Source: Halomonas sp. LR3S48 | GTDB taxonomy: Bacteria; Pseudomonadota; Gammaproteobacteria; Pseudomonadales; Halomonadaceae | Assembly (NCBI RefSeq): GCF_025725665.1 | Contig: NZ_CP107009.1 | Span: 1,736,001 to 1,800,000 of the forward strand | Direction of reading: 5' to 3' | Length of the DNA: 64,000 nucleotides | Shown: in pieces, positions 1 to 8,773 of the stretch | Position numbering within the stretch: position 1 is the first letter of the stretch | Layout: each line of letters opens with the position of its first letter | Notes under the pieces: generated by a model | What the model saw: the letters and a program-made list of their open reading frames with translations, nothing else | What the model was told of the DNA's origin: nothing | Databases searched by the model: none | Made by a program: the position numbers and the translations under genes

Positions 1-761
1 CCGCGGCCGGCCGTGCAGGGGAGGGTGGCAGCGCCGCCCAGTTCGGTTCGGTACCCCTGTTTGCCGGTACTTTCATGATCACCGCCATCGCCATGTTGGT
101 GGCCATCCCTGTCGGTCTGCTTTCGGCGATCTACATGTCGGAATTCGCCCCGCCGCGAGTGCGCACCCTGGCCAAACCGACCCTGGAGGTGTTGGCGGGC
201 ATTCCCACCGTGGTCTATGGCTTCTTCGCTGCCATTACCGTGGCGCCGATCATCGTCAACATAGCCGGTTTCTTCGGTCTGGACGCCTCCTACAACAACG
301 CCGTGGCGCCGGGCGTAGTGATGGGCATCATGATCATTCCCTTCATCTCGTCGCTCTCCGACGACGTGATCAATTCGGTGCCCGACAGCATGCGGCAGGG
401 GTCGCTGGCGCTGGGTATGACCAAGGGTGAAACGATTCGCGACGTGGTCATACCCGCCGCTCTACCGGGAATCATTTCCGCCTCGCTGCTGGCGGTGTCG
501 CGGGCGCTGGGCGAGACCATGATCGTAGTGATGGCGGCCGGCATGCGACCCAATCTCACGGCCAACCCGCTCGAGGACATGACCACCGTGACGGTGCGCA
601 TCGTGGCCGCCCTGACCGGCGATCTGGAGTTCGAGAGCGCCGAGACGCTCTCGGCCTTCGCCCTGGGGCTGGTGCTGTTCGCCGTCACCCTGAGCCTGAA
701 CCTGGTTTCGGTGATCATGATCCGCCGCTTCCGCGCCAAGTATCGTGTCAATAACCTGTAA
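1..761 (+). CDS. pstC: Phosphate ABC transporter permease PstC (3' part, cut by the window edge)
   Basis: Inner-membrane permease subunit of the high-affinity phosphate importer PstSCAB. The reading frame is already open at the left edge (first full codon at base 3), and codons before the ATG at 75 read as the PstC-typical GSVPLFAGTFM, so that ATG is internal. The visible part holds several hydrophobic segments and the permease coupling loop (LGMTKGETIRDVVIPAALPG) that contacts the ATPase, followed by the conserved SRALGETM segment. pstA follows after 18 bases with its own AGGA-type ribosome site, then pstB, so this is the usual pst operon order. In the family, expression is driven by PhoB under phosphate limitation; the promoter lies outside the window. 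Confidence 0.95.
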   Translation, partial: AAGRAGEGGSAAQFGSVPLFAGTFMITAIAMLVAIPVGLLSAIYMSEFAPPRVRTLAKPTLEVLAGIPTVVYGFFAAITVAPIIVNIAGFFGLDASYNNAVAPGVVMGIMIIPFISSLSDDVINSVPDSMRQGSLALGMTKGETIRDVVIPAALPGIISASLLAVSRALGETMIVVMAAGMRPNLTANPLEDMTTVTVRIVAALTGDLEFESAETLSAFALGLVLFAVTLSLNLVSVIMIRRFRAKYRVNNL

Positions 762-779
762 CGCCGAGGAAACGATCTG

Positions 780-1946
780 ATGAGCCAATCATTCGACGTC
801 ATCAGCTCTCAGCTGAAGAAGCGTCACCGCAGGTCGGCGCGGCTGAAGTGGATTTCCATGGGCGCGCTGGGCTTGGCAGGCCTGTTCCTGGTGCTGTTCT
901 TCGCCGACATGCTGAACAAGGGGCTGCCGGCATTCCAGCAGGCCTACATTCAGGTCGAACTGGAGTACACCGAGGAGGCGAGCCGCATGGGACGCGCCGC
1001 CATGGACCCGGAGGTGGCCAAGCTGGTCAGTCGCACCTTCGAGCGCCTCATCCCGCGCATGATCCGCGAGGAGCCGGAACTGCTGGGGACCAGCGAGACC
1101 CGCTGGGTGCTGGCCAACGGCCAGGTGGATCAGTATCTGAAGGGGCATGCCAGCAAACTGCGCGACAACGAACGGGCCGTTGTCGACGAACTGGCCGAGG
1201 CCGGTCGTCTGGAGCTGCGCTTCAATACGACCTTCTTCTCACGCGGCGACTCCAAGATGGCCGAGAGCGCGGGCATACTCGCCGCCGCGGTGGGTACGGT
1301 GATGACGATGCTGGTGACACTCGCCATCGCGTTTCCTATCGGCGTCATGACCGCGGTCTATCTCGAGGAATTCGCACCTGACAACCGCCTGACCCAGTTC
1401 ATCGAAATCAATATCAACAACCTGGCGGCGATCCCCTCGATCCTGTTCGGCTTGCTGGGCCTGGCGATCTTCATCAACTTCTTCGGTGTGCCGCGCTCCT
1501 CGCCGCTGGTGGGTGGCATGACGTTGGCGCTGATGACGCTGCCGGTAATCATCATCGCCACCCGTACGGCGCTGCGCAGCGTACCCGACTCGATTCGCCA
1601 TGCCGCCTTCGGCGTCGGTTGCTCGCGCTGGCAGGTGGTGCGCGACCACGTGCTGCCGCTGGCCATGCCGGGCATCATGACCGGCTCGATCATCGGCCTG
1701 GCTCAGGCCATGGGCGAAACGGCGCCGTTGATCATCGTCGGCATGGTCGCCTTCATTCCCGACGTATCGGCTTCGTTCACCCAGGCGGCGACCGTGCTGC
1801 CGGCGCAGATTTTCACCTGGGCCGGCGAACCGGAGCGCGCCTTCGTCGAGAAGACCGCGGGCGGCATCCTGGTGCTGTTGACCATCCTGATTTTCCTCAA
1901 TGCCAGTGCGGTCATCCTGCGCAAGAAATTCGAACGCCGCTGGTAG
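780..1946 (+). CDS. pstA: Phosphate ABC transporter permease PstA with extended N-terminal domain
   Basis: Second permease subunit of the Pst phosphate importer, 388 residues. This is longer than short PstA proteins because of an N-terminal extension: a membrane segment near residues 25–45 followed by a soluble, largely periplasmic insert up to about residue 140 (DUF3333 type). The core permease then has its hydrophobic segments and the coupling loop FGVGCSRWQVVRDHVLP near residues 277–293, followed by AQAMGETAPLI. The start is the ATG at 780, preceded by a GAGGAAA ribosome site. It lies between pstC and pstB, 21 bases before pstB, so the three are almost certainly co-transcribed. Confidence 0.95.
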   Translation: MSQSFDVISSQLKKRHRRSARLKWISMGALGLAGLFLVLFFADMLNKGLPAFQQAYIQVELEYTEEASRMGRAAMDPEVAKLVSRTFERLIPRMIREEPELLGTSETRWVLANGQVDQYLKGHASKLRDNERAVVDELAEAGRLELRFNTTFFSRGDSKMAESAGILAAAVGTVMTMLVTLAIAFPIGVMTAVYLEEFAPDNRLTQFIEININNLAAIPSILFGLLGLAIFINFFGVPRSSPLVGGMTLALMTLPVIIIATRTALRSVPDSIRHAAFGVGCSRWQVVRDHVLPLAMPGIMTGSIIGLAQAMGETAPLIIVGMVAFIPDVSASFTQAATVLPAQIFTWAGEPERAFVEKTAGGILVLLTILIFLNASAVILRKKFERRW

Positions 1947-1967
1947 GCTAACCGAGGTCCCGAATCG

Positions 1968-2813
1968 ATGAACATCAAAGTTTCCGAGCGGAGTACTACC
2001 CCCATGTCTCGACCCCAGACCGGCCAGCCGGTGACGCGCAACCGGGATGCCAACCATGACTTGAGCATCCGCGTGCGTGATCTAAGCCTCTGGTATGGCG
2101 ACACTCAGGCGCTGAAAAGCCTCAATATCGACCTCTATCAGAAGAATGTCACGGCATTGATCGGCCCATCGGGCTGTGGCAAGTCGACCTTCCTGCGTTG
2201 CCTCAACCGCATGAACGATCTGATTCCCGGCGTACGGGTCGAGGGGCTGGTGGAAATGGACGGTCGCGACGTCAACGCCCGGAAGATGGACGAGGTGGCG
2301 CTGCGTCGTCGCGTGGGCATGGTGTTCCAGAAACCCAACCCTTTTCCCAAGTCGATCTACGAGAACATCGCCTATGCGCCGCGCATGCACGACCTGGTCG
2401 GGCGCAAGGCCGAGCAGGACGAACTGGTGGAGCGAGCCCTGCGTGACGCCGGCCTATGGGAAGAGGTCAAGGACAAGCTGCACCAGCCGGGCACGTCGCT
2501 TTCCGGGGGGCAGCAGCAGCGCCTGTGCATCGCCCGCGCCATTGCCGTGCAGCCCGACGTGATCCTGATGGACGAACCGACCTCGGCGCTGGATCCCATC
2601 TCCACCGCCACCATAGAGGACCTGATGGACAAGCTGAAAAGACAGTTCACCATCGTCACGGTGACGCACAACATGCAGCAGGCGGCCCGGGTGGCCGATT
2701 ACACCGCATTCTTCCACCTCGGTGAGATCATCGAGTACAACGACACCAAGACGATGTTTTCCAACCCGGCCACCAAGAAAGCCGAAGACTACATCACCGG
2801 ACGTTACGGTTGA
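1968..2813 (+). CDS. pstB: Phosphate ABC transporter ATP-binding protein PstB
   Basis: Cytoplasmic ATPase of the Pst importer, 281 residues. Visible are Walker A (GPSGCGKST), the Q-loop region ([11 protein letters not shown], characteristic of PstB), the ABC signature LSGGQQQR, Walker B ([12 protein letters not shown]) and the switch histidine in VTHNM. The first 20 or so residues are variable; an internal ATG at 2004 is an alternative start, but the ATG at 1968 follows a GAGGT site at good spacing. It is the last pst gene here: phoU does not follow, and a strong hairpin lies 15 bases after the stop codon. Confidence 0.96.
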   Translation: MNIKVSERSTTPMSRPQTGQPVTRNRDANHDLSIRVRDLSLWYGDTQALKSLNIDLYQKNVTALIGPSGCGKSTFLRCLNRMNDLIPGVRVEGLVEMDGRDVNARKMDEVALRRRVGMVFQKPNPFPKSIYENIAYAPRMHDLVGRKAEQDELVERALRDAGLWEEVKDKLHQPGTSLSGGQQQRLCIARAIAVQPDVILMDEPTSALDPISTATIEDLMDKLKRQFTIVTVTHNMQQAARVADYTAFFHLGEIIEYNDTKTMFSNPATKKAEDYITGRYG

Positions 2814-2827
2814 ACGATCGATGAGAA

Positions 2828-2859
2828 GGCAGAACAGGCCGCCTGTCGCCTGTTCTGCC
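2828..2859 (+). terminator. Hairpin after pstB, likely transcription terminator
   Basis: Perfect 11-bp inverted repeat (arms GGCAGAACAGG and CCTGTTCTGCC at 2828–2838 and 2849–2859) with a 10-base loop, starting 15 bases after the pstB stop codon. It has no clear T-run, so it is either a weak intrinsic terminator or a 3'-end stabilising stem. Its position fits the end of the pst operon. Confidence 0.55.
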
Positions 2860-2983
2860 CCTGTCATCCGTTGCCTTTGAATGTTGTTCGCCTTCCCCGA
2901 ACTGTCATCTTCACCTGTTACTAATTTACCCCGCAGGGCAGCCTCGTGGCCGTGCCCGATGACAACCAACGCGCGGGGAGCCT

Positions 2984-4669
2984 ATGAAACGATTCCAAGA
3001 CATGACGGTGCGGAGCAGCTGGACGCTGGTTCTGGTGGCTTTCAGCGTGCTGATTCTGGGAGCCGGAGGGCTGGGGCTGGCCTCCAATCACATGAGTCGC
3101 GATGCCTTCGATACGCTCAATCGGCTCAACGTGGAGCAGGCCGGCGCACTGAACCGCACCTATACCGATGTGCTTCTGGCGCGACTCGACATGGACCGTG
3201 CCGCCGAACTGATGCGCGCGCCGGCCTTCGAGCAGCCGGAGCCGATCCTGGAGCGTGCCAGAGAAAAACTGGCCGAGGCCGAGCTCGCTTTCCAGGCATT
3301 TCTCGCCACTCCCGTGGCCGAACCGCGCGAGTCGGATGTCGAGGCGCTTGCGGATCGCTACCAATCGTTGGTCAACAACAACCTGAAGCTGCAGATGCTG
3401 CTGCTCGAAGACGGCGATCATGCCGGATACCGCTCCGGGCAGTCCCGCATCACGGACAGTAGCGCGGCCTTCGTCGAGGCGGCCGATGCCTTCCTGGTTG
3501 AGTCGACCGCGCAGGGCGAAGCGCTGACGCTTCGCTTCGAGCGTCTGGCAGACTGGATGGCCTGGGCCATCCTGGCAGCCCTGCTCGCTGCAGGGGCGAT
3601 GATGGCGGGAGTCATCTGGGGTGTGACGGTCAACGTCATTCGGCCGTTGCGTCGCATCGTCGAGCATTTCCAGCGTATCGCCAGGGGCGACCTCGCCGCT
3701 CCCATAGAAGCGCGGGGACACAACGAGATCGGCCAACTGTATGCCGAGCTTGCCACCATGCAGCACTCGCTCATCGAGACCGTGGGCTTTCTGCGTAGCG
3801 GCAGCGACTGTGTCCACTCGAGCAGTCGCGAGATGGCAGGCCACAACCAGGCGCTGGCAGCGCAGACCCGCCAGCAGGCGGTGGCGCTGGAGCAGACCGC
3901 CGCCAGCCTGGATCAGCTCACGGCAGCGGTGGCGAATAACGCCGACAATGCGCGGCGGGTGGGGGAATCAGCCGATGCCGCCACGCAGCGTGCCCGTGAA
4001 GGCGAGGAGGTGATCACCCGCTTCGTTGCCACCATGGACGAGATCCACGGCCGCTCCGATGAGATTGCCAGCATCGTGGGTGTCATTGAGTCGATCGCCT
4101 TCCAGACCAATATCCTGGCCCTGAATGCATCCGTGGAGGCGGCGCGTGCCGGCGAGCAGGGCAGGGGTTTCGCCGTGGTGGCCAACGAAGTGCGCGCCCT
4201 GGCATTGCGCAGCGCTGATGCGGCGAGGGATATCCGGCAACGCATCCAGGCTTCCCAGGCGAGCGTTGCGGAGGGTAATTCCCTGTCGGTTCGGGCTGCC
4301 GAACACACCCATGGCATCATCGAAGCCATCGAAAGGGTGGATAGGCTCATGGAGCAGGTCGTACAGGCCTCCGGCGAGCAGCGCCTAGGTCTCGAGGAGG
4401 TGAACCGGGCCATGAGCCAGATGGAGGGTGCAACCCGTGAGTGCAGCCTGAGGGTGAATCAGGCCGCCGACGGTGCCAGGGAACTCGAAGCCCAAGCGTT
4501 GTACATGCAGGAGCAAGCCAAGCGCTTCGTGTTGCCCGCTACGCTGGCCACTCAGGCTGGGGCGCAGCCGTTGAGTGCGCCATGGCTCGGTGTCGAGGAG
4601 TGGGGGGTGGCTGAAGCGCCTGACGCCGCGAGGCAGCGCCAGGACGAACGGGAGCTCGAGCCGGCCTAG
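2984..4669 (+). CDS. Methyl-accepting chemotaxis protein
   Basis: Transmembrane chemoreceptor of 561 residues that would signal through CheW/CheA. Order: membrane segment at about 12–34, a periplasmic helical ligand domain of about 150 residues, second membrane segment at about 189–211, HAMP domain at about 212–265, then a long coiled-coil signalling domain. The hairpin tip is canonical (IAFQTNILALNASVEAARAG, then FAVVANEVRALALRS, near residues 370–410). There is no C-terminal CheR-binding NWETF-like pentapeptide; the protein ends ELEPA. The start is the ATG at 2984 behind GGGGAG. It is monocistronic, between the pst operon and a convergent MFS gene. The ligand cannot be told from sequence; phosphate or arsenate sensing is only suggested by its neighbours. 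Confidence 0.93.
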   Translation: MKRFQDMTVRSSWTLVLVAFSVLILGAGGLGLASNHMSRDAFDTLNRLNVEQAGALNRTYTDVLLARLDMDRAAELMRAPAFEQPEPILERAREKLAEAELAFQAFLATPVAEPRESDVEALADRYQSLVNNNLKLQMLLLEDGDHAGYRSGQSRITDSSAAFVEAADAFLVESTAQGEALTLRFERLADWMAWAILAALLAAGAMMAGVIWGVTVNVIRPLRRIVEHFQRIARGDLAAPIEARGHNEIGQLYAELATMQHSLIETVGFLRSGSDCVHSSSREMAGHNQALAAQTRQQAVALEQTAASLDQLTAAVANNADNARRVGESADAATQRAREGEEVITRFVATMDEIHGRSDEIASIVGVIESIAFQTNILALNASVEAARAGEQGRGFAVVANEVRALALRSADAARDIRQRIQASQASVAEGNSLSVRAAEHTHGIIEAIERVDRLMEQVVQASGEQRLGLEEVNRAMSQMEGATRECSLRVNQAADGARELEAQALYMQEQAKRFVLPATLATQAGAQPLSAPWLGVEEWGVAEAPDAARQRQDERELEPA

Positions 4670-4673
4670 CGGC

Positions 4674-5882
4674 TCACTTCTGGTGCGCTGGTGCCGGCGG
4701 TGAAACGGCCGGGTCGGCCAGCCCGCGCAGCGCCCAGAGACCGAGGATCGGCCCCGGCAGTAGCCACCACAGTACCCAGGTGCCTTGTAGCGACCACAGC
4801 GAGGTAGTCAACGAAATGGCAGGAATGGTCAGGGCGAAGCCCACTGCATTCATCACGGCGAGCGTCGAGCCGATGCGCTCGCGCGGCGCCGTGGTGGCGG
4901 CCAGGGCAGAGAACTGGGGGGAGTCGGCGATCACCGTGAGGCCCCACAGAAACAGCAGTACCAGCAATGAGCCGGGCGGTGCCCAGGCCAGCAGGGGATA
5001 GGCCAGGCAGATCGCGCCGGAAGCCGTCAGCGCCCAGCGAGCCACCCACAAGCTACCCAGACGCCGGCTCAACAGACCGCCGCCGACGCAGCCCATCAGC
5101 CCCAGCGCGATGATGCCGAACGACAGCCAGGCCACCCAATCCGGGGAAGCCGTGAGTCGTTCGATTTCACGAAGCACGAGAAAGGGCGTCAGCATCCAGA
5201 AGGCGTAGAGTTCCCAGCAGTGGCCGAAATAGCCACCTGCTACGGCACGAAAACGCCCCTCACCCAGGGCTGCCAGGCCTTCGCGCAGGCGCACCCTGCC
5301 GGCCGGTGGCGGCAGGTGGGGACCGTCACCCAGAGCATGGACCATGGCGCCTCCCAGCAGGGCCAGCAGCGAGGCGCCCAGCAGCGGCCACTCCCAGGGC
5401 ATACCCAGAGTGCTCCCTCGCAGCAGGTGCGGCAGGGCGGTGCCCAGCGTCAGCATGCCCACCAGCCAGGCCAGCGCCGCCCCTGTGTGTCGCGGCGTCC
5501 AGCCGATCACCAGCTTCATGCCCAGCGGATAAATGCCGGCCAGGCACAGGCCAGTCGCGAAGCGTAGCATGAGCGCCAGCGTCGGTTGATCGGCGACCAG
5601 GACGAAGCCGGCGTTGACGATCGCGCCCAGCAGGCAGGAGACGGCAAAGATGCGGCTGGCGCGGAAGCGGTCGGCGAGACCGGTCACGGCGATGGCCAGG
5701 GTGCCGGCAATGAAGCCCGCCTGCACGGTCAGGGTCAAGCGGCCCAGGTCGACTTCGGAGAGCCCAAGGTCGCGCGAGAGCGACAGGCCAACGCCGTTGA
5801 CGCTGAACCAGAGTGACGTGCCGCAGAGCTGGGCGAGGACGATGACGGCCAGCGGATGACGTTGCCAAAAGAGCGTCTTCAT
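4674..5882 (-). CDS. MFS transporter
   Basis: Major facilitator superfamily permease of 402 residues with about 12 predicted membrane segments. The loop between segments 2 and 3 carries the MFS motif A-like GLADRFRASR, and the N-terminal QLCGTSLWFSVNGVG is typical of MFS_1 proteins. Substrate unknown. It is convergent with the chemoreceptor gene (4 bases between stop codons) and divergent from the arsenic gap-arsJ operon. It could therefore share the 197-base intergenic region that holds the ArsR-like palindrome, but nothing in the protein marks it as an arsenic transporter. Confidence 0.85.
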   Translation of the reverse strand: MKTLFWQRHPLAVIVLAQLCGTSLWFSVNGVGLSLSRDLGLSEVDLGRLTLTVQAGFIAGTLAIAVTGLADRFRASRIFAVSCLLGAIVNAGFVLVADQPTLALMLRFATGLCLAGIYPLGMKLVIGWTPRHTGAALAWLVGMLTLGTALPHLLRGSTLGMPWEWPLLGASLLALLGGAMVHALGDGPHLPPPAGRVRLREGLAALGEGRFRAVAGGYFGHCWELYAFWMLTPFLVLREIERLTASPDWVAWLSFGIIALGLMGCVGGGLLSRRLGSLWVARWALTASGAICLAYPLLAWAPPGSLLVLLFLWGLTVIADSPQFSALAATTAPRERIGSTLAVMNAVGFALTIPAISLTTSLWSLQGTWVLWWLLPGPILGLWALRGLADPAVSPPAPAHQK

Positions 5883-6007
5883 TCTTCTATCGTTACCGCC
5901 CCGATGGGGTGAGACAAGACGCCATTCGTCGCGTCCACTCGGTTTTCAGGGACAGGCGGTTGGAAGGTGGCGGGGCCGCTGTCATCGATTTGACACGGCA
6001 GTTTTGT

Positions 6008-6027
6008 ATATATGTAATTCCATATAT
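6008..6027. promoter_or_regulatory. ArsR-like operator upstream of gap-arsJ
   Basis: AT-rich palindrome: arms ATATATG and CATATAT separated by TAATTC, 18 of 20 positions symmetric, centred 62 bases before the gap start codon. ATAT/CATAT-type dyads are common for ArsR/SmtB repressors. The same ATATG-N6-CATAT layout recurs upstream of the ACR3 gene at 9915–9930, linking both arsenic transcription units to one repressor. Confidence 0.7.
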
Positions 6028-6079
6028 TTAGGGGCTCGTTTCCACGAGCCGGTAAATCTTTTCCAAGCGAGAGAACGCC

Positions 6080-7111
6080 ATGACGATTCGTATCGGCATC
6101 AACGGCCTTGGCCGCATGGGGCGACTTTCCCTGCGCTGCCTGTGGCCCCATGTAGCGCGTGGCGAAGTCGAAATTGCTCACCTCAACGATCCGGGTGCTG
6201 ATGCGGCAACTTTCGCCCACCTGTTCGAGTTCGACTCCGTGCACGGTCGCTGGACACCGGGGCAAGGGTTCCAGACCGAAGAGGGGGCGCTGGTGATCGA
6301 CGGCAAGCGCATCTCTTTTACCGATAATCGCGAACTGGCCGACAGTGACTGGTCCGGCTGCGATGTCGTCATCGAGGCCTCGGGCAAGATAAAGGGCCGG
6401 GACAAGCTGCAGGCCTATCTCGACCAAGGCGTCTCTCGTGTGGTCGTCACGGCTCCCGTCAAGGAAGAAGGGGTTCTCAACGTAGTGATGGGAGTGAACG
6501 ACGATCGCTACGATCCGGACACGCATCGCATCGTCACCGCCGCGAGCTGCACCACCAACTGCCTGGCACCGGTGGTCAAGGTCCTCCTCGCTAGTTTCGG
6601 CATTCGTCATGGCTCGATGACTACCGTGCACGACATCACCAACACCCAGTCGATCCTCGATACGCCGCACAAGGATCTGCGTCGGGCGCGGGCCAACAGC
6701 CAGAGCCTGATTCCCACGACGACCGGCTCGGCCAAGGCGATCACTGCCATCTTCCCTGAGCTCGAGGGCAAGCTCAACGGCCATGCTATCCGCGTGCCGC
6801 TGCTCAACGCCTCGCTGACCGACATGGTCTTCGAGCTCGAGCGCAGTGTCACCGTGGAGGAGGTCAACGCAGTACTAAAGGCAGCCGCCGAGGGCGAACT
6901 GGCCGGTATCCTGGGCTATGAGGAGCGTCCGCTGGTCTCGGTGGACTACCGCACGGACCCGCGCAGCTCGATCATCGATGCGCTGTCGACCATGGTCGTC
7001 AACGGCACGCAACTGAAGCTCTACGCGTGGTACGACAACGAGTGGGGCTATGCCAACCGCACCGCGGAGCTGGCCCTCAAAGTGGGGAGTGAGCAGGTGG
7101 GCCGTGGCTGA
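6080..7111 (+). CDS. gap: Arsenate-associated glyceraldehyde-3-phosphate dehydrogenase
   Basis: Type I GAPDH of 343 residues. In ars operons this paralogue uses arsenate in place of phosphate and makes 1-arseno-3-phosphoglycerate, which ArsJ then exports. Visible are the Rossmann motif [10 protein letters not shown] at residues 6–15, the catalytic site SCTTNC with its nucleophilic cysteine at residue 157, the TTTGSAKA substrate loop, and the C-terminal YDNEWGY signature. The assignment to the arsenic type rests on the directly following arsJ, whose GTG start lies inside the gap stop region, and on the ArsR-like operator upstream. A purely glycolytic role is less likely in this setting. Confidence 0.92.
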   Translation: MTIRIGINGLGRMGRLSLRCLWPHVARGEVEIAHLNDPGADAATFAHLFEFDSVHGRWTPGQGFQTEEGALVIDGKRISFTDNRELADSDWSGCDVVIEASGKIKGRDKLQAYLDQGVSRVVVTAPVKEEGVLNVVMGVNDDRYDPDTHRIVTAASCTTNCLAPVVKVLLASFGIRHGSMTTVHDITNTQSILDTPHKDLRRARANSQSLIPTTTGSAKAITAIFPELEGKLNGHAIRVPLLNASLTDMVFELERSVTVEEVNAVLKAAAEGELAGILGYEERPLVSVDYRTDPRSSIIDALSTMVVNGTQLKLYAWYDNEWGYANRTAELALKVGSEQVGRG

Positions 7112-8327
7112 ATCGTTCGCCGCCCGCTTGCGGGGGCTGCCCTTCGAGGTGCGTCAGTATCTGCTCATTACCGGCAACTACTGGGCCTTCACTCTCACCG
7201 ACGGTGCCCTGCGCATGCTGGTGGTGCTGCATTTCCATCAGCTCGGTTATTCGCCGCTGGAAGTGGCGCTGCTGTTCCTGTTCTACGAGGCCTTCGGCGT
7301 GGTCACCAATCTGGTGGGTGGCTGGCTCGGGGCACGGCTCGGCCTCAACCGCACGATGAACATGGGCCTTGGCCTGCAGATCGTTGCCCTGGCCATGTTG
7401 ATGGTGCCCGCCGCAGCGCTTACCGTGCCCTGGGTGATGGCCGCCCAGGCACTCTCAGGCATCGCCAAGGACCTCAACAAGATGAGCGCCAAGAGTGCGG
7501 TCAAGGTGCTGGTGCCCAAGGAGAGTGCCAGCGCCCAGAGTGCGCTCTATCGCTGGGTGGCGATCCTCACCGGTTCGAAGAACGCTTTGAAGGGGGCCGG
7601 TTTCTTCCTCGGAGGCCTGTTGCTGACCCTGATCGGCTTCCGCGGGGCGGTCGCTACCATGGCCGTGATGCTCGTCGCGGTGCTGGTGCTATCCCTGGTT
7701 CGACTCAAGGCCGACCTGGGGCGGCAGAAGCGCAAACCCAAATTCAGCGAAGTGTTTTCGTCATCGCGAGCGGTCAACGTACTCTCGGCGGCGCGGCTGT
7801 GCCTGTTCGCTTCGCGCGATGTCTGGTTCGTGGTGGCCCTGCCGGTGTTCCTGTATGACCAGCACGGCTGGAGCCACTGGACGGTGGGCGGCCTGCTGGC
7901 GATCTGGGTGATCGGCTACGGCGGCGTGCAGACCCAGGCTCCCCGCTTGACCGGCCTGATCCACGGTGGCGCACGGGGCGTGACGGCGTTCTGGGCGTTG
8001 GCACTGGCCGGCCTGCCGGCGCTGCTGGCGCTACTGCCTTTGGCGGAGGCGGGCTGGCTAGTGGCGGGACTGCTGATGTTCGGCGTGCTGTTCGCCATCA
8101 ACTCCAGCTGGCATAGCTACCTGATCGTTCACTACGCGCGGGCCGACGGGGTTTCCATGGATGTCGGCTTCTACTACATGGCCAACGCCATGGGCAGGCT
8201 GCTGGGAACATTGCTGTCGGGGTGGGTCTATCAGGTTCATGGGCTGGCCGCCTGCCTGTGGATCTCGGCGGCGCTGGTGGCTGCCAGTGCGCTGATGGCA
8301 CTGGCTCTGCCTCGGCAAAGCCCGTAA
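7104..8327 (+). CDS. arsJ: ArsJ, organoarsenical (1-arseno-3-phosphoglycerate) efflux permease
   Basis: MFS-type membrane protein of about 407 residues, recognised by the ArsJ N-terminus ([20 protein letters not shown], then [20 protein letters not shown]). It exports 1-arseno-3-phosphoglycerate made by the adjacent GAPDH; the exported product hydrolyses outside, giving net arsenate extrusion. I chose the GTG at 7104: it overlaps the gap stop codon by 8 bases and has a GGGGAGTGAG ribosome site, while the upstream ATG at 7050 would lie deep inside gap. About 12 membrane segments are predicted. The overlap implies translational coupling with gap. Confidence 0.93.
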   Translation: MAESFAARLRGLPFEVRQYLLITGNYWAFTLTDGALRMLVVLHFHQLGYSPLEVALLFLFYEAFGVVTNLVGGWLGARLGLNRTMNMGLGLQIVALAMLMVPAAALTVPWVMAAQALSGIAKDLNKMSAKSAVKVLVPKESASAQSALYRWVAILTGSKNALKGAGFFLGGLLLTLIGFRGAVATMAVMLVAVLVLSLVRLKADLGRQKRKPKFSEVFSSSRAVNVLSAARLCLFASRDVWFVVALPVFLYDQHGWSHWTVGGLLAIWVIGYGGVQTQAPRLTGLIHGGARGVTAFWALALAGLPALLALLPLAEAGWLVAGLLMFGVLFAINSSWHSYLIVHYARADGVSMDVGFYYMANAMGRLLGTLLSGWVYQVHGLAACLWISAALVAASALMALALPRQSP

Positions 8328-8403
8328 AGGGCAGGCTCAGGCCGGCCGCTGGGGAGAATAGAGCTAGAATGCCACTCGATTGACATGGAGTAGGGGGAAC
8401 CAC

Positions 8404-8757
8404 TTGATATCTCTGGATGCCGTTCGCGTTTTCAAGTGCCTGGGTGACGAGACCCGGCTGATGCTGGTGCTGCTGATCCTGCGCGAAGGTGAGTTATGCG
8501 TCTGTGAGATGACCCATGCCTTGCAGGAGTCCCAGCCCAAGGTCTCCCGGCATCTCGCTCAGTTGCGCCAGTGCGTTCTTCTCGAGGATCGTCGCGAAGG
8601 GCAGTGGGTCTACTACGGCCTGGCGCCTGACCTTCCCGAGTGGGTCCAGACAATTCTGGAGGCGGCTGCGGTGGGGCAGAACGAACGTCTCGCTGCTCTT
8701 TTGGCGCGGCTGCGGCAGATGGGGAATCGCCCCGAGCGGCGCCGCGAAATGTGCTGA
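8404..8757 (+). CDS. arsR: ArsR family arsenic-responsive repressor
   Basis: Winged-helix metalloregulator of 117 residues. The start chosen is TTG at 8404, 4 bases after a strong AGGGGGAA site; it places the As(III) ligands at Cys32 and Cys34 (GELCVCEM), the numbering of the E. coli ArsR C32-V-C34 site. The third E. coli ligand (Cys37) is replaced by threonine, and extra cysteines occur at position 12 and at the C-terminus (REMC). The recognition helix is SQPKVSRHLAQLR. It lies 76 bases after arsJ on the same strand and is convergent with ACR3. A TAGAAT -10-like hexamer at 8365–8370 suggests a promoter of its own. Expected operators: the two ATATG-N6-CATAT palindromes. Confidence 0.93.
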   Translation: MISLDAVRVFKCLGDETRLMLVLLILREGELCVCEMTHALQESQPKVSRHLAQLRQCVLLEDRREGQWVYYGLAPDLPEWVQTILEAAAVGQNERLAALLARLRQMGNRPERRREMC

Positions 8758-8773
8758 ATGCCGGTGGCCCTTC

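Noticed and set aside
75..761. ATG at 75 as the start of a short PstC
   Set aside because: The frame continues upstream with PstC-specific residues to the window edge, so this is an internal methionine.
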